From Muscardinus avellanarius (Eukaryota > Chordata > Mammalia > Rodentia > Gliridae), in assembly GCA_963383645.1 (NCBI GenBank), contig OY726578.1, positions 19,194,092 to 19,258,091 of the forward strand: 64,000 bases of DNA. Direction: 5' to 3'. Below are positions 22,201 to 35,854 of this stretch, piece after piece (the first letter of the stretch is position 1; every line of letters starts with the position of its first letter). A program made the position numbers and the translations under genes. The notes under the pieces are model-generated. The model worked only from the letters and a program-made list of their open reading frames with translations, was not told the DNA's origin and did no database searches.

Positions 22201-23184
22201 GAGAGAGAGATGGTTGCTCTGGAGAAGGGGCACCCCGCGCTGTGGCACCTCCAGCTGGCCAGGGCCTGGCACTGCAGACGTGCCTCTCTCCCTGTGCGTA
22301 GACAGGGCCTCTCCATCACCCCCAGCTGCAGGGTGGCAGCTGCTGGGTTTGGGCCAGTGACTGGTTCCCAGCACAAGAGGAGCCTGGAGACGAGGGCGGG
22401 GCAAACCCAAGAAGAATGAGTTAGCAGAGAGATGAGAATAAAAGCGCGGTGTGGCGCGCCCATCAGGACCGGCAGAGGATGGCGGACAGAAGGCCGCGCT
22501 TGCCAACGCGAATGCTCTCTGGAGCCGCACTGGCCAAGTGTCTCCAGGCGCAGGATGAGCTCTGGCGCAGCTCCAACGCGTGATTCACGGCCCCTCGGTC
22601 CCTCCAGGGAAGCCGCATGTGAACTCATTCTGGAGCCTGCCTCTGTGACGGCCTGACTTATACTCCCCAGAGCAGGCCGGCTCACAGGGTCCCAGGGCGG
22701 GTGCTGGCAGCTGGGGCTCCCGCCCCCTCACAGCCCCTCACTATTCTCCAGGACCCCAGCCTTCCACCAGACCCAGCCAAGGGCCTGGGCGGATCAAACG
22801 CGCAGGGTGGGGCCCAGGTGAACAGATGAGGATGAAGAGGCGGGCGGATGGGTGCAGGTTCCGTAGCTCGCAGCTTGCCAGGGCTGGGTGGCTGGGCCAG
22901 GCGGCAACTCTCCACGCCTCCTGCACCACCAGCTCACACCCCTCTCTGCCTGGGGCCTTCTGCGACCTCCCTGCCGAGCCACAACCAGTTTTGTCTGCAA
23001 AGCCTCCACATCTTTATTGCCATCGGGTGTGTGGCCAAACCCAGGCCACAAGAGCAGGTGGTCCCGGGGCTCCCTCTGCGGGCTGTTCGTTTCCTCATGC
23101 CTGTGGTCTGCGCTCCCTCCCCATCCCCACTGGTTGGTCAACCTCTCTACACACTATGCACCTACAGCTTTGTAATAAGTCTTT
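22201..23184. other. GC-rich intron DNA, nothing recognised
   Basis: No repeat, exon or RNA gene seen; open frames are compositional. Confidence 0.5.
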
Positions 23185-23835
23185 TTTTTTTTTTTTTGGT
23201 ACCAAAGATTGAATCCAAGGCCATTCTACCACTCAGCTATATCCCTAGCCATTTTTAATTTCTTTATTTTGAAGCAGGATCTCACTAGGTTGCTGAGGCT
23301 GGCCTTGAACCTGTGATCCTCCTATCTCACCTTCTAAGTCCTATAATTACACACCCAGCTATAATCCATGTGAAGTAACCCCACCTGGCCACAGGCCTGC
23401 GTGGACCGGTTGCACAGTGAATTTTTTTTCAGTACTAGGGATGGAACCCAGGGGCCTTCTACCTCCAAGCTACATCCTCAGCCCTTTTTATTTTACTTAC
23501 TTAATTAATTTTTGTGCTACTAGGGATGGAACCCAGGGGCATTCTAGCTCTGAGCTACACCCCCGGCCCTATTTTTCTTTATTCTCTATTTAGAAACAGG
23601 GTCTCACTGAGTTGCAGAGGGCCTCACTAAGTAGCTGAGGCCGTCTGCGAACCGTGATCCTCCAGTCTCAGCCTCCCGAATGCTGGGATGACAAGCGTGC
23701 CCACCGCGCCCGGCTAGCCCTTTTTATTTTTTATTTGGAAACAGGGCCTCCCTAGGTTGCTGGGAGTCTCACTAAGTAGCTGAGGCTGGCCTCGAACCTG
23801 TGCTGCTCCTGTCAGCGCCGCGCCCAGCTCACAAC
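23185..23835 (-). mobile_element. Cluster of four reverse SINEs
   Basis: Reverse copies at 23185-23365, an ID-only unit 23420-23490, a full copy 23510-23716 and a 7SL part 23720-23830, all in the same orientation, suggesting serial insertion into T-rich tails. Confidence 0.85.
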
Positions 23836-25777
23836 GCGTGTTCCTGAGGGTCGACCAGCCTGGCGTTTGGGTGAATAAACGAGCGTTTCTGAGTGTGCCT
23901 TACCGTCTTAATCCTTCTCTGGATTCCGCAGCAGCAGGATTTTATTTTGTATTTTAAATAAGTAGTTGTTATGTATCGGTCAGATCAAAGCAGAAATATG
24001 AAACCACTCAGTCATTAGCGCAGGGAGAGTGTAAGATAAAGAGCTGTTAACTATCAGAGCGATTGGCCATGGGGAACTGCAGGGCGAGAAATCAAGACAG
24101 CGCCAGCCAGGCAGGCGGCGCCGTAGTCCCAGGTGCCCGGGTGCCGAGGAGGGCGGATCGTGGTCAGGGCCAGCGAGCCACACTTGACAGCAGGTGCCTG
24201 CGCGGCAGGTCCAGTGCGACTCCTCTGAGTGGCTCCCGGCCCGCTCTGTACTCGCTGCTAATCCAGGTGAGTTGAACCAGGGCCTGTGGTGACCGTTCTG
24301 GGTGTGACGTGCCCACTCTAGGAGGGCCGGCTGAGGGGACGGGCGACGTGAGGACACGGCCAGCGCTCGTGGGACCCTGCTACCTCCGAAGCTGGCTCGC
24401 TGGACGGAAGGCTCCCTATCTGTGACATCGCGCTTGTCTTCCCCTTCCGCCTTCATACTTCAAAGCATGGGGGGCAGGAAGCAGCCATCAAGCAGCGGCT
24501 CTGCGGGCTGCTGTGGCCAACAGCTGCAGAGGAACAGCAAGATGATGGCGCGACGCTGCCTGGCCAGGCCTCCTCCCCTCGCGAAGCGCTGGGTGAGGCG
24601 CAGACTGCTCAGTTCAGCAGGCTGTCACTCAGATGATAAACATGTCCCCCGACGGAGGAGCTTGTTGAGTGATGCTTACCAGGGTTCCTGGGAAGGGCCC
24701 TCCACTCCCAGGGGGCAGTTCACGCCTTGGCCTGGGCGCCTGCAGAGCCCAGGGGACCCCACCTCGACCTCCCCCCAAGCTGCCCCGAGCCCCGGCGATC
24801 TGTCTGGGAGCTAGAAGTTTCCCGATCTGTTGCTTTTGGTGTGTAGCCCAGATCACGGCGTCAAGCCCCAGCGGGAGACGCCTTCAGTGTGGGTGGAAGC
24901 AGGAGCCTTGGGGGGCGGTGGGCAAGCCGAGGCACACGGAGGCTGGCCACCACCCGCTCTGCCCCCAGTGCTCCGGGCCAAGTTCCCAGGCTCCTCCAAA
25001 CCTGAACCCCAGTCTCCTTGGCTCCAGAGAGACAACGAGCCATGCCTCAGTTAGGCATGGGGTGGGAGTCTGAGTAGGAGGACTTGCACACGATGGGACA
25101 CAGCTCCCCGCAGAACCCCGCACAAGCGTTGTGCATGTGGCAGGGCCAGGCCAGCCGCGGGCCGGGACAGAGGCAGCAGCCAGGCCCTCGACCCCGACGC
25201 CGTTCTGGGATTCTTACCAGTGTTGTATGGGCTCGCCAGAGAGCAGAGCCAGTGCAAGACAGGCGCGTGCCTGTGCCTGTGTGCGTGCGTGCACCTCAGT
25301 CTGTGACCCTCCTTCTCAGCCTCCCCAGTATTGGGGTCACTGCGCGTACCACCACACCCCATTTACAGAGAGACTTATACTCATGTCTCATCGGCCCAGG
25401 ATGCCGTGCTGAGGGCCAACCGCCCTCTGTCACAGGCGTCTCCACGCCGGCCACCTCAAGTGGGCGACATTCACATGTCCATCTTCAGCCTCCAGGCCCC
25501 GGCGCTCTCCACATGACCTCCTGGTCCTTGGCTGCAGGGAGCCATGGAAGAGGACTGGATGTCGCTGGGCGTCTCCATGAAGGGTGCAACCCCGATCCCT
25601 GGGACCAGGTGGCATTGCGATGAGCCTGTTGGGACTCTGGTGGAGGAGTGGAGTGGAGGCGCCTGGGCCAACCACGGTCACCGCAGAGCATGTCATTTGC
25701 ACTCCGCCTCTCTCAGCTTGATCACGCGGAAGAACCGAGGCTCTGCCTGGTATTTCTGTTTGTTTAAAAACACATCG
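23836..25777. other. Intron DNA with a short AT-rich candidate element
   Basis: 23925-24065 is repeat-free and AT-rich (GTATTTTAAATAAGTAG, AGATAAAGAGCTGTTAACTATC in parts) and may be a conserved element; the rest is GC-rich without recognisable genes. Confidence 0.4.
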
Positions 25778-26168
25778 TGAGCCAGGGTGATGGCCACACT
25801 CCTGTAATCCCAGTACTTGGGAGGCTGAAAGAGGAGGCTTACGGGTTCAAGACCCTTGTGATCTAGCGAGACCCTGTTAAAACGGGGGGGGGGGGGCTGG
25901 AGTTATAGCTCGGAGGTAGAATGGCCCTGTGTCCAATCCTCCCCAGTACCACACACAAAAAAGAACAACAAAAATTTGCAAGCTGAATGTGGCGGCACAT
26001 GCCTATAATCCCAGTACTTGGGAGGCCAGGATGGGAGGACGGCAGGTTTAAGACCAGCCTCAGCAACTTAGCAAGACCCTGTTTAAAAAACAACAAAAAA
26101 GGGGAGGATAGCAGATAGCTCAGAGGTAGAATGCCTCTCGGCTCAACCCAGCACTGATAAAAGAAAAG

Positions 26169-26220
<52 letters not shown>
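25778..26220 (+). mobile_element. Two sense SINEs with (GA)n tail
   Basis: Copies at 25780-25965 and 25982-26160; the second ends GCACTGATAAAAGAAAAGGA(GA)n, with GA repeats from 26169 to 26219. Confidence 0.85.
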
Positions 26221-26223
<3 letters not shown>

Positions 26224-26814
26224 ATGAGGTGTCCGATATGAGGTGTGGAGCATATGATATGAGGTCATTAACGAAGGCTGCCTTCTCCCTGCACCACCAT
26301 CCAGCCCGCACCCCGACAGCCCCTGCTGCCTGGTGTCACGGCCACTCTGGGCTCCTTCCTCTCCCGCCTGGAAAGGCCTTTCTGGGTGGTGCGTGTCCAC
26401 GCCCCCCAAGGGGCCTGGCATGGTACAGGTGCTCAGTTACTGTTTTAGAAGGTCATTCCACAGCCCCGCTTGCTTAGCCCGTCTGGGAGGAGTGCCAGGC
26501 TGGCCTCCAGGGCGCGGGCGCCTGGTGTGCGCCCGCACACACTCGACCCGGGAGCGGCTCATGTTCTCACACAGCTCTGGTCTGTGGAGTGTGCACCGGG
26601 TGGGGACAGCAGGACACAGGCAGACAACCAGCCAGTTCCTGCGCTCTGGGCAGGCGCGGGGCCAGGTGCACTGGCGCAGGCCTGAACCCCGTGCGTGGGA
26701 CAGGTCTCACCAAGCTGCCCGGCTTCGGGCTTCCCGAGGGGCTGGGTCCCGGGCTCCTACCAGCCTGCTCGGCCTGCGCTTCCTTGACGGGCCCTCTCTC
26801 TGCCTCTCCCACAG
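26221..26814 (+). other. End of intron upstream of TTC28 exon a
   Basis: A GGTGTCCGATATGA duplication follows the GA run; then GC-rich DNA, possibly including an L2-like relic near 26400-26450 (GGCCTGGCATGGTACAGGTGCTCAG in parts). Ends with a pyrimidine-rich acceptor. Confidence 0.5.
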
Positions 26815-26955
26815 GGCGTGCGCCAGCAGCGAGACAGAGAGCGAAGCTGGAGACATCATGGACCAGCAGTTGGAGGAGATGAACAGCCAGCTGAACTCAG
26901 TCACCGACCCCACCGGCTTTCTCCGGATGGTTCGTCGCAATAACCTCTTCAACAG
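26815..26955 (+). CDS. TTC28: TTC28 coding exon a: acidic linker between TPR array and CHAT domain
   Basis: The exon follows a CTCTCCCACAG acceptor and ends at CAG|GTGCGC. It is 141 bases; its first base completes a codon begun in the upstream exon, and its last two bases (AG) begin an Arg codon finished at 35713. It encodes Ala-Cys-Ala-Ser-Ser-Glu-Thr-Glu-Ser-Glu-Ala-Gly-Asp, then a Gln/Glu-rich helix and the basic stretch RMVRRNNLFNR. In TTC28 this lies between the last TPRs and the CHAT domain. No exon for the residues just before it was found upstream in the window, so the preceding intron is longer than 26 kb or begins outside. I number residues from the first complete codon here (Ala 1 at 26816). 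Confidence 0.93.
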
Positions 26956-29900
26956 GTGCGCAGGCTTCTCCTGAGCTGAGCCCAGGCGGGCCCGTCTCCA
27001 GCCAGTGCCTTGCCTTCCCTGGGCAGGCCCCTGGCCGTCACGAGGCGGCGCATAGAGGCAGTGCAGGCTTGTCCTGAGCTAGGCCCTGGGGCCCAGGCCG
27101 CCACCTGCTTCTCACTTGGCCTGCGAGCTGACTTCCTGAACAGCAGGCGAAAGCCAGAGCGCTTCCCCCTCCTGCAGGCCTGCATCTGCAACGCCATCAT
27201 AGCCTGCATCCAAACCAGGAGCACCCTGCCCCCCAGGCCCACCCAGAGACCCCTGGCCCTATCCCGTGACAGACAGACCTCATGGGCTAAAATCATCAAG
27301 GCACCGCACCCCTCCACCCCTCGGGAGTGAGGCCAGGTCAATAGGGGCAGGGGACTCGCTCGAGGGGCACCGTTCCAGGGAAAACTCCCCAGCAGAGAAC
27401 CTGCCCCTGGAGGCCGCGGGGTGGGCAGCACGCTGGGTGGGGCTGTCCTGCTTGGCCGTCCTGCTGTGCAGACATTGTGGACCCGTCTGGTCCTGCACCG
27501 GGCCCTGGTTTCCTCCCATTATCGTGCTGTCGGGTGACAAACGTGTTTACTTTCCCAGGACCAGGCTGGGTGGGAAGGGAGCCAGGAACCCAAGGCCAAG
27601 TGGCGGCTGAGGCCCACACCGGCCTGTCTATGCCGCCTCTGCGGGACCTCATGGCCTTGGGTTCATGTGAGCAGGTGTGAGCGAGGCCGGCCTCTGGCCG
27701 GGGCAGCAGGAGGCCATCGTCAAGGCAGCGAGGGCTCTGCCAGCTTGGGCCTCACTGCCTCTGGCTGTGTGCACGGGGCAGGTGGCTTCACTGTCCACCC
27801 AGCATCCTTAACCCCAAGTGGTGCCACACTGCCCGCCCCCAGGGTCCCGACATGGGAGCCTGGAGCTCGACTGTGAATGGCACTGGCCAGCTGGCTCCCA
27901 GCACACAGGAGGCACTGGTGGCTTTCTCCTGATTGGGGGAAGACGGTTCCTAATACGATGTGGGTGGCTGACTTGGGAAGTGACGGCGTCGGTGCGCTAA
28001 CACCCAGGCTGTGGCCCCCTCGAGTCCCTCCCATAAGAGCTGCAAAGGGGGCAACCACCAGACGTCGTGGTCACCTGGCCACTGGCACCCTGCAGCCAGG
28101 AGCCCGTGCCCCAGGCCCTGCGCGCTGCTAAAGAAAGGGCCGGTCAGAAACCTGGCTTTATCAATTGAGGGCCCTAGGTGGTTTGAATTTGAGGTCGAGG
28201 GGTCGCTAATTTTGGAAAGATGGCTTCTGTCCTGAGCAGTCGTGGGCTGGAGCAGGATCTGCACGCAACCACGGTCACTTTGTGAGTTCACTTAACCCTC
28301 ACTGTCCTGTCCCTGCAGGCCTGGTGCTGGCCTGGCTCCAGGGGCCTGGTGGGGAGCAGAGCAGCAAGGCCCTCAGCGGCCCAGGCAGGCTCTGACCTGG
28401 CTCAGGACCTCTGCCCACCCCAAGGACAGCGAAGCCCCCCATCCCGTCCTGCCTCTCGGAAGCCACTGAGGGTGGCCACAGGAGGGCAGCAGGCCCAGGA
28501 TGGCGGGCAGCCCACGTGCCCTCTGCCATCTCCTGGGTGAGCCCAAGAACAGAGGGGCTCGAGCCAGGCCGCAGAGGCAGAGGCATCGCGCTAGTGAGCA
28601 GTGCCAGCCCGTGAACCACCAGGGCCGCCCCCGCGGGCTGTGCTCGCCCCGCCCCGGTGCCCAGCCCCCCCCGGCCCCTCCCTGGGCAGGGATCTGGACT
28701 TAGCTAAGAGGCGCTTTCCACTGACGCCTCCTGGTGACTGACTCCTGGTGACCGGCCCGTAGAAGGCTCTGGCGCCAGATCTCTCAGGGCCCTGCGCCCC
28801 AGGCGCAGCGAGCTGCAGGCTGCCTCTCCAGGCCCGCAGCTGGGCTCTCAGTTCCTTGGCCCCTGTGCTTGCTGGGCTGACTTGGCAGTGAGGCCGCGTA
28901 GCCCGCATGGGTCACACAAGGCTTGGCTCCGGGGGCTCTCTGGCCGCTCAGGGAATCCGTGTAGTCCTGCGTTTGTTTGAGATCTGCACACCAGCTAGTT
29001 TTCTTCTTACCTGTGCACTTGGGCACAAAACACTTGCGTGTTGAGCTCGGGGCAGGCAATACCAGTGAACTAAAATCAGAAACCTTTCTCTTGCCTGGGC
29101 TTGTGGCTATGGTGCGGGCAGGGGGCAGAGCCAGCCCTGGGCTTCGGAAGCCATGCCAAGGACCAGAGGCCAGCATGCCTGTGCATGTGTGTAGCAGAGG
29201 GGACAGCTGGGGCACTCGGCAGCACACACTTGGTACAGACCGCAGGAAGAAGGCACGGCAGGCCTTTGACTGAGCCCGGGTGCTGGCCCGGCAGCCTGGG
29301 CACCAAGGGTGCGCAGCAGGACCAGCGAGGCCCAGCCCCAGCGCGCTGTCCTGGCCCTGGTGCAGCGCACATCCCCGTGTTGCATTCCCCTGGTTATGGC
29401 TCACGTGACATCACAGGGAGAGGGCTTTCTTGCTGGCCAGGGGTCAGGCGTCAGTGACTAGGGCGGGAACAGGACACAGCAGGTCGTGTCTCCCCCTTTC
29501 AAGGACAGGTGCCACGGTTGGTCCCCAGCTTCCTGGGGACCTGCAGCTTCCATCCAACCCTGCTCACACCCCCTGGTGCTCACGGAAGACCTGGGGGGAG
29601 GGGGGATCAGCAAACATGATCCCTGGCCCGGTTAAGGGTCCCCCAGAAAATTGCTCATGTGAGGGGATAGCTGCATCCCACTCCCTGGGGCCAGAGCCCT
29701 GGTGAGGGGCCTGCATGCCTACCCCCTACCCCTGGGAGCAGCAGGAGCAGAGGTAGTGCCCTGCTGGGGCTCAGTGGGCTAGCCCAGCACCCTCCCTGCC
29801 CCCAGAGCCCCACCCTCCCTCCAGCTCCCCAAACAGAAGCCTGAGGCAGTGGCAGGCACAGTGGGGGACAGGGCGGATGAGTGGTCCACGGCTCGCTATC

Positions 29901-30690
29901 CACACCCGCCCCTGGCCACTGGACTGGGGCCCAGCGTGCGTGTGACTGTGTGGGCAGCCCTGGCCTGGGAGGTGGCACAGGGACCTGACTTGGCACCTGG
30001 CGCGCTTTGCCCGCTGGTGCTGGGCGGCGGTGCTGCGGAGGCGCTCCTGGACCACGGCGACTCACCCACAAGCACCGCTTTCTCTACCACCAGTTTGTTT
30101 GACCTCTTCTTCCAGGAATGATTGGAGTTTACCAAAACATACACATGGCACAGGACTGTAGAAAAGATAAAGAAATGGGCAAGAGGGTCATGGGAGGGGT
30201 AGAAGGGGAAGAGTGAGGCTGACGCACAAGTGCGGAGACGAGCCGCAGTGTAGACAGGCTCTGCCCGGTCCCGCAGAATCTGCCTCTGGAGTGCAGCAAG
30301 GCCCAGGCCCTCCAGGGAAGGGGGAAGTTGGGGAGGACGGCTCCAGCTCTGCCTAAGTGGCTGCCCCTGTGCCCAGGCACTGAGCCCGGCCTCCTCCTTT
30401 CCGCACCGCACCGCAGCCCACGGCCCTCCACTCCAGCCCCTCAGGAGCCAGGAGGAGGGAAGCCACTGCCGCCCAGGCTCCTTCACTCGGGGCTGAGAGG
30501 CGGCAGGCGGGATGGGGTCCCTGCCTGAGCCCAGGCAGCCGAGGACGGGGCAGGCATCTGATAATTAAGGTGAGCGGGCAGCGCGCCCGCGGGTTCCTGA
30601 ATACTTAAAATGCAGCCTTAGTGGCATTTGGTCCCCCCAGTCTGCAGCCCTTACTGTGAAGGTTTGTGGAAGAGCGCCACCTAGTGGCGC
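26956..30690 (+). other. TTC28 intron, GC-rich part
   Basis: About 3.7 kb with no clear repeat, exon or RNA gene. An AT-rich break occurs at about 30095-30200. Numerous Pro/Ala/Arg-rich open frames are compositional. Confidence 0.5.
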
Positions 30691-30695
30691 ACAAG

Positions 30696-30808
30696 CCCTC
30701 TCCCTCTCCATCTCTCCCTCTCTCCTCTTTCTCTCTCCTCTCCCTCCCTCTCTCCTTCCCTCTCTCCCTCTTCTCCCTTCCCCCTCTCTCCATTCCTCCT
30801 CCTCCTCC

Positions 30809-30844
<36 letters not shown>

Positions 30845-31010
30845 AAACCTGGGGGCAGTCCCCCTCCAAGCCACACCTCCAGCCTTTCTCATATTTTATT
30901 TTGAAGCCGGCTCTTGCTAGGTTGCTGAGGCTGGCCATAAGCCTGCGATGCTCCTGTCTTAGCCTCCCAAGTACTGGGGTCACAGGCCTGCGCCACCACA
31001 CCAGGCCGAC
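30696..31010 (-). mobile_element. (CT)n tract and reverse SINE
   Basis: CT/CCT-rich DNA 30696-30843 joins CCAAACCTGGGGGCAGTCC and a reverse B1-dID ending at CACCACACCAGGCC (31007). The polypyrimidine run is the SINE tail side. Confidence 0.8.
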
Positions 31011-31760
31011 TCCACACTTTGTCCAGACAGACCAAAGCTGGGGCCGCGCCCCTCCTGAATAGGAGCCTGCCCTCTGCTTCCCTCCTCACAGACTGCCGTG
31101 CTGCAGAGAACATGAGTATTTCTCCAGCCGTAGATTAACAAACATTGCCTGGGAATGAGCTCATAAGGACTGTGGTGTGGGGAAACCCTCTGCCCCCTTA
31201 GCCCAGTGGAGCCTGGCGGGATCTGTAGAGGACAGTGAGCGGGCGCCCCCTGCTGGCGTCCTGGGGCAGCGCAGCCGTGATCCACACAGCAGCGGTGCCT
31301 GCCACCGCCACTCTGAGGGCACCGGCTGTGGGACCGCGCACCGGCTGTGGTACCGCCCTCCCGCTGGCGGCCTGTGCAGGTCTCTTGCCCTCCCTGAACC
31401 TGGGCTGCTGGCTGTAGAGGAGGAGCCTCCTGCAGGCCCCCGGGAGGGCTGAGCTCAGCGTCCAGAGAGCCGAGGCCCTGATAAGAGCAACTGGAGGCCG
31501 CTGAGGCGCGGTGCTGGGGAGGGAGCAGGGGGCACGGCCACCCGCCAGCGCTGGCACGCCGCTGTCCAGCCAGAGCCCTGGGGACGCTGCCCGCCCGCTC
31601 CGCTCAACCTGAGCCGCAGGTCACCACCGGCCCTGGCAGCCATGCCAGCCATCGCTCCTGAGCGGAGGGCAGCACCAACTGCCCTGTGCCCGGCCCCCGT
31701 GCAGGGCACACTGGGCACACCCGGCTGTAGGGCTCGGTGGGAGGGCTTGCCTGGATTTAA
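31011..31760 (+). other. TTC28 intron, unassigned
   Basis: GC-rich; no repeat or gene recognised. Confidence 0.45.
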
Positions 31761-31761
31761 C

Positions 31762-32130
31762 AGATTTTTCTTTTTGTGTGTGTGATACAAAGGGTTGAGT
31801 CCAGAGACATTCTACCTCCAAGCTGCATCCCCAGCCCTAACTTTTATTCTTTTTATTTTTGAAACGGTCTCACTGAGTTGCAAAGGGCCTTACTAAGTAT
31901 CTTAGGCTGTCCACAAACCGCGATCCTCTGGTCTCAGCCTCCCAAATACTGGAATTACAAGCGTGCGCCAACACACCCAGCTTTTATTCTTTATTTTGAA
32001 GCAGGGTCTCACTAAACTGCAGAGACCCTCACTAAGTAGCTGAGGCTGGCCACAAACCTGTGATCCTCCTGTCTCATCCTCCCAAGTGCTGGGATTAGAA
32101 GTGTGCGCTACCACACCCAGCTTAGGTTTT
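31762..32130 (-). mobile_element. Two reverse SINEs
   Basis: Copy 31770-31985 (TGTGATACAAAGGGTTGAGTCC start, GCCAACACACCCAGC end) followed by a truncated 7SL copy 31986-32122. Confidence 0.85.
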
Positions 32131-32149
32131 TCTTTTTTAAAATATGAAG

Positions 32150-33762
<1,613 letters not shown>

Positions 33763-34445
33763 TGCTACGATACGAACTGCGATGGTGTGGGAGACTGTCC
33801 CCGGGACCTGTCAGACCCCCCAGAAACAATTTCCTTAAAAAACACCGCGGGTTCTTGTCCTGAGCTAAGGATAATAAATATGCAATGGCCCGGACTCTTA
33901 CTAAAGATTTAAAGTTTATTAAAAAGATAGAAATACAGAAGACAGTCACAGCCCCCCCCGGGGGGGGGGGTCGAATGAATTCACCAAAGATTCCTAGACA
34001 CAGTGCTCTCATGGTCAATCTCCTGACCCAACCAGAGCCGCCCCTCTAGGGCCAGCCCTTTTGATGTGGGGGATTCCTTCCTGCTGGTCTGTCCTGTTTC
34101 TGTTACGGACCCCACACCTCTTGTTACACCCCAAAGTGTGTTACTTGATCATCGGATTCTGGTCTCTCTTGAAGGCTTAGGGCATCCTCTCATGATCATC
34201 GAAGTCTGGGATCTCCTGAAAGTTTGCGGCCTGCTTCCAGCTCTTGGGAAATCTTATCTTTACAGCGAAAAAGGGCCGAAACTATCTCTGTTGTCCTGCT
34301 AGTCACCCTTGGTGCCCGGAATCCTGCAGCCCTTTGTCTGAAGCTCTTGGCTTCTTTTTCTACCAAAGATATATTTTAAAACTGAAAATCTTTCCCAATA
34401 CTGGTACATTAATACGTTTTGAAGTCTCTTCCCAATACTGGTACA
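33763..34445 (-). mobile_element. Solo LTR of an endogenous retrovirus-like element, antisense to TTC28
   Basis: This 683-base segment aligns along its length with 61774-62427 by shared blocks: CACCCCAAAGTGTGTT, CCTGCAGCCCTTTG, CTACCAAAGATATATTTT, CTGAAAATCTTT and CCAATACTGGTACATTAATAC. Its reverse strand starts TGTACC, ends with TAGCA in place of TG...CA-type ACA, and has AATAAA (33915-33920 on +). A run of C and G (33952-33970) interrupts it. No internal coding region and no second LTR nearby, so a solo LTR; the exact family is not known to me. Confidence 0.7.
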
Positions 34446-35712
34446 CTGCAGCCAGGACTGTCCAGTCTCCTTGGCCCTCAGGGGACTGGCCGGTGCCCAC
34501 AGCTGGGTCTGTCCCCAGCAGGCGCCTTTCTGTTCAGAGATGCAGGCCTCGGTGCTATTCAGCGCCACGGTGACCCGCGGGACCACGGCACGTCCCTGGC
34601 TGTTCCCAGCTGGGTTCCGCAGACCCAGGTCCCCAGGCGGGAGCTTGAGGCCCCACCCAGCCATGCAAGGAGAGGTGCGCGTCAGGGGCTGGCCACTGGC
34701 CACCGGCCACAGCAAGTGGCCCTGGTGATCCTGCTCCCTGTAGGGAACAGCCTGCGGCAGGCACCACTGCACCAGGGGCCCCTGACCCAGAGCACTGGGC
34801 TGTCCCCTGCTGGGCTTCGTGGCACCGTGTGGCCTGAGCGCCACCCAGGGCTCTGCACAGAAAGGCCCAGGCACTCCTAGTCACTCATCCCCGAGTAAAG
34901 GGGCATGAGCAGCTGGGCCGAGTGCTCAGGGCCTGGCTTGGCACACCCCAGAATTTAGGTCAGGAGGAATCTGTCATCTCTTGGACGTCACGGTTGCGGC
35001 CTGGCCTGGGAGGAAAGCCGCAGGCTCCTGTAACACAAGGCAGAAGCTCCTAAGGCTAAGAGGTCTCAGTGCCCGGCAGTTCTGGGCCACAAGAGCTGGA
35101 CAGACAGGCCGAGAGCACCCGTGGCAGCCCAGCCCGCTTGGTTCCCCTGGCCGCCTCTTGTCCTGCTCGCCTGGGCACCTCTTGTTCTCCGTGGGTGCCT
35201 AGCAGGAAGCTGGTGCTCAGGAAACATCTTCTAAGTGAATCTGGGATGGTCTTCATGCTGTGTTGGGAGCATGACACTTGGGGTCCTTGGGTTTGAAAAT
35301 ACCTAGGTATTAACAATGCCGTGCCTGGAAACACAAACCAGGAATCAGAAAACAGAGCCAAACCCTGCAGCCACCTTCGAACTGACTCCCCTGGGCCTGG
35401 TGGATGAGGCTGAGCCCGTGCTGGGTCAGTGTGTGTGGGTAACTGGACCCACCGGGCAGTGACGGCTCCTCTGATTCCCAAGTGTTTCATGCCCACCTGC
35501 GCCCACCAGCCACGTGCATGGCTGTGGCTAAGCCCTCTGGGCAGCGCTTGGGGATGTTTGGTTATGTAGGAAGCTGCACGGGTGGAAGGGCCTGCACTCT
35601 GCCTGCGGCCCCAGTGCTCACGCAGCAGTCACCTGGGGGCGAGGTCAGGAGGGAGGCCGGGAGGGAGGCCGGCTGCCAGCCGGCGAGGTCCATCTCTCGC
35701 CTTTCCTCCCAG
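34446..35712 (+). other. TTC28 intron, unassigned
   Basis: GC-rich, without recognised repeat; ends in the acceptor of exon b. The last 80 bases carry GGGAGGCCG duplications. Confidence 0.45.
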
Positions 35713-35854
35713 GAGCTGCCAGAGCATGACGAGCCTGTTCAGTGCCGCGTCGCCCATCAAGGACGGGACGTCCTCTCTCCCCAGGAGGCAGAGCCCACTC
35801 GCCAAGCCCCCGCTCCGCGCCCTGTACGACCTGCTCATCGCGCCCATGGAAGGG
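35713..35854 (+). CDS. TTC28: TTC28 coding exon b: start of CHAT domain
   Basis: Acceptor TTTCCTCCCAG, donor GGG|GTAGGT, 142 bases. The first base completes Arg 47; the exon then covers residues 48-94. It begins with a Ser-rich segment (SCQSMTSLFS) containing PRRQSP, a plausible basophilic or proline-directed phosphorylation site by inference. It ends with LRALYDLLIAPMEG, which corresponds to the first conserved block of CHAT domains, where a helix and strand precede the Pro-Phe-xx-Leu block of the next exon. The end was placed at 35854 rather than at the second GT, four bases downstream (35859), because only the first keeps the frame into Gly-Leu-Met of the next exon. The surrounding several hundred bases are CpG-rich. 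Confidence 0.95.

Noticed and set aside
26333..26814. Extension of the exon a frame upstream to an ATG at 26333
   Set aside because: A strong acceptor at 26803-26814 precedes the conserved residues, and the upstream translation has no TTC28 similarity.
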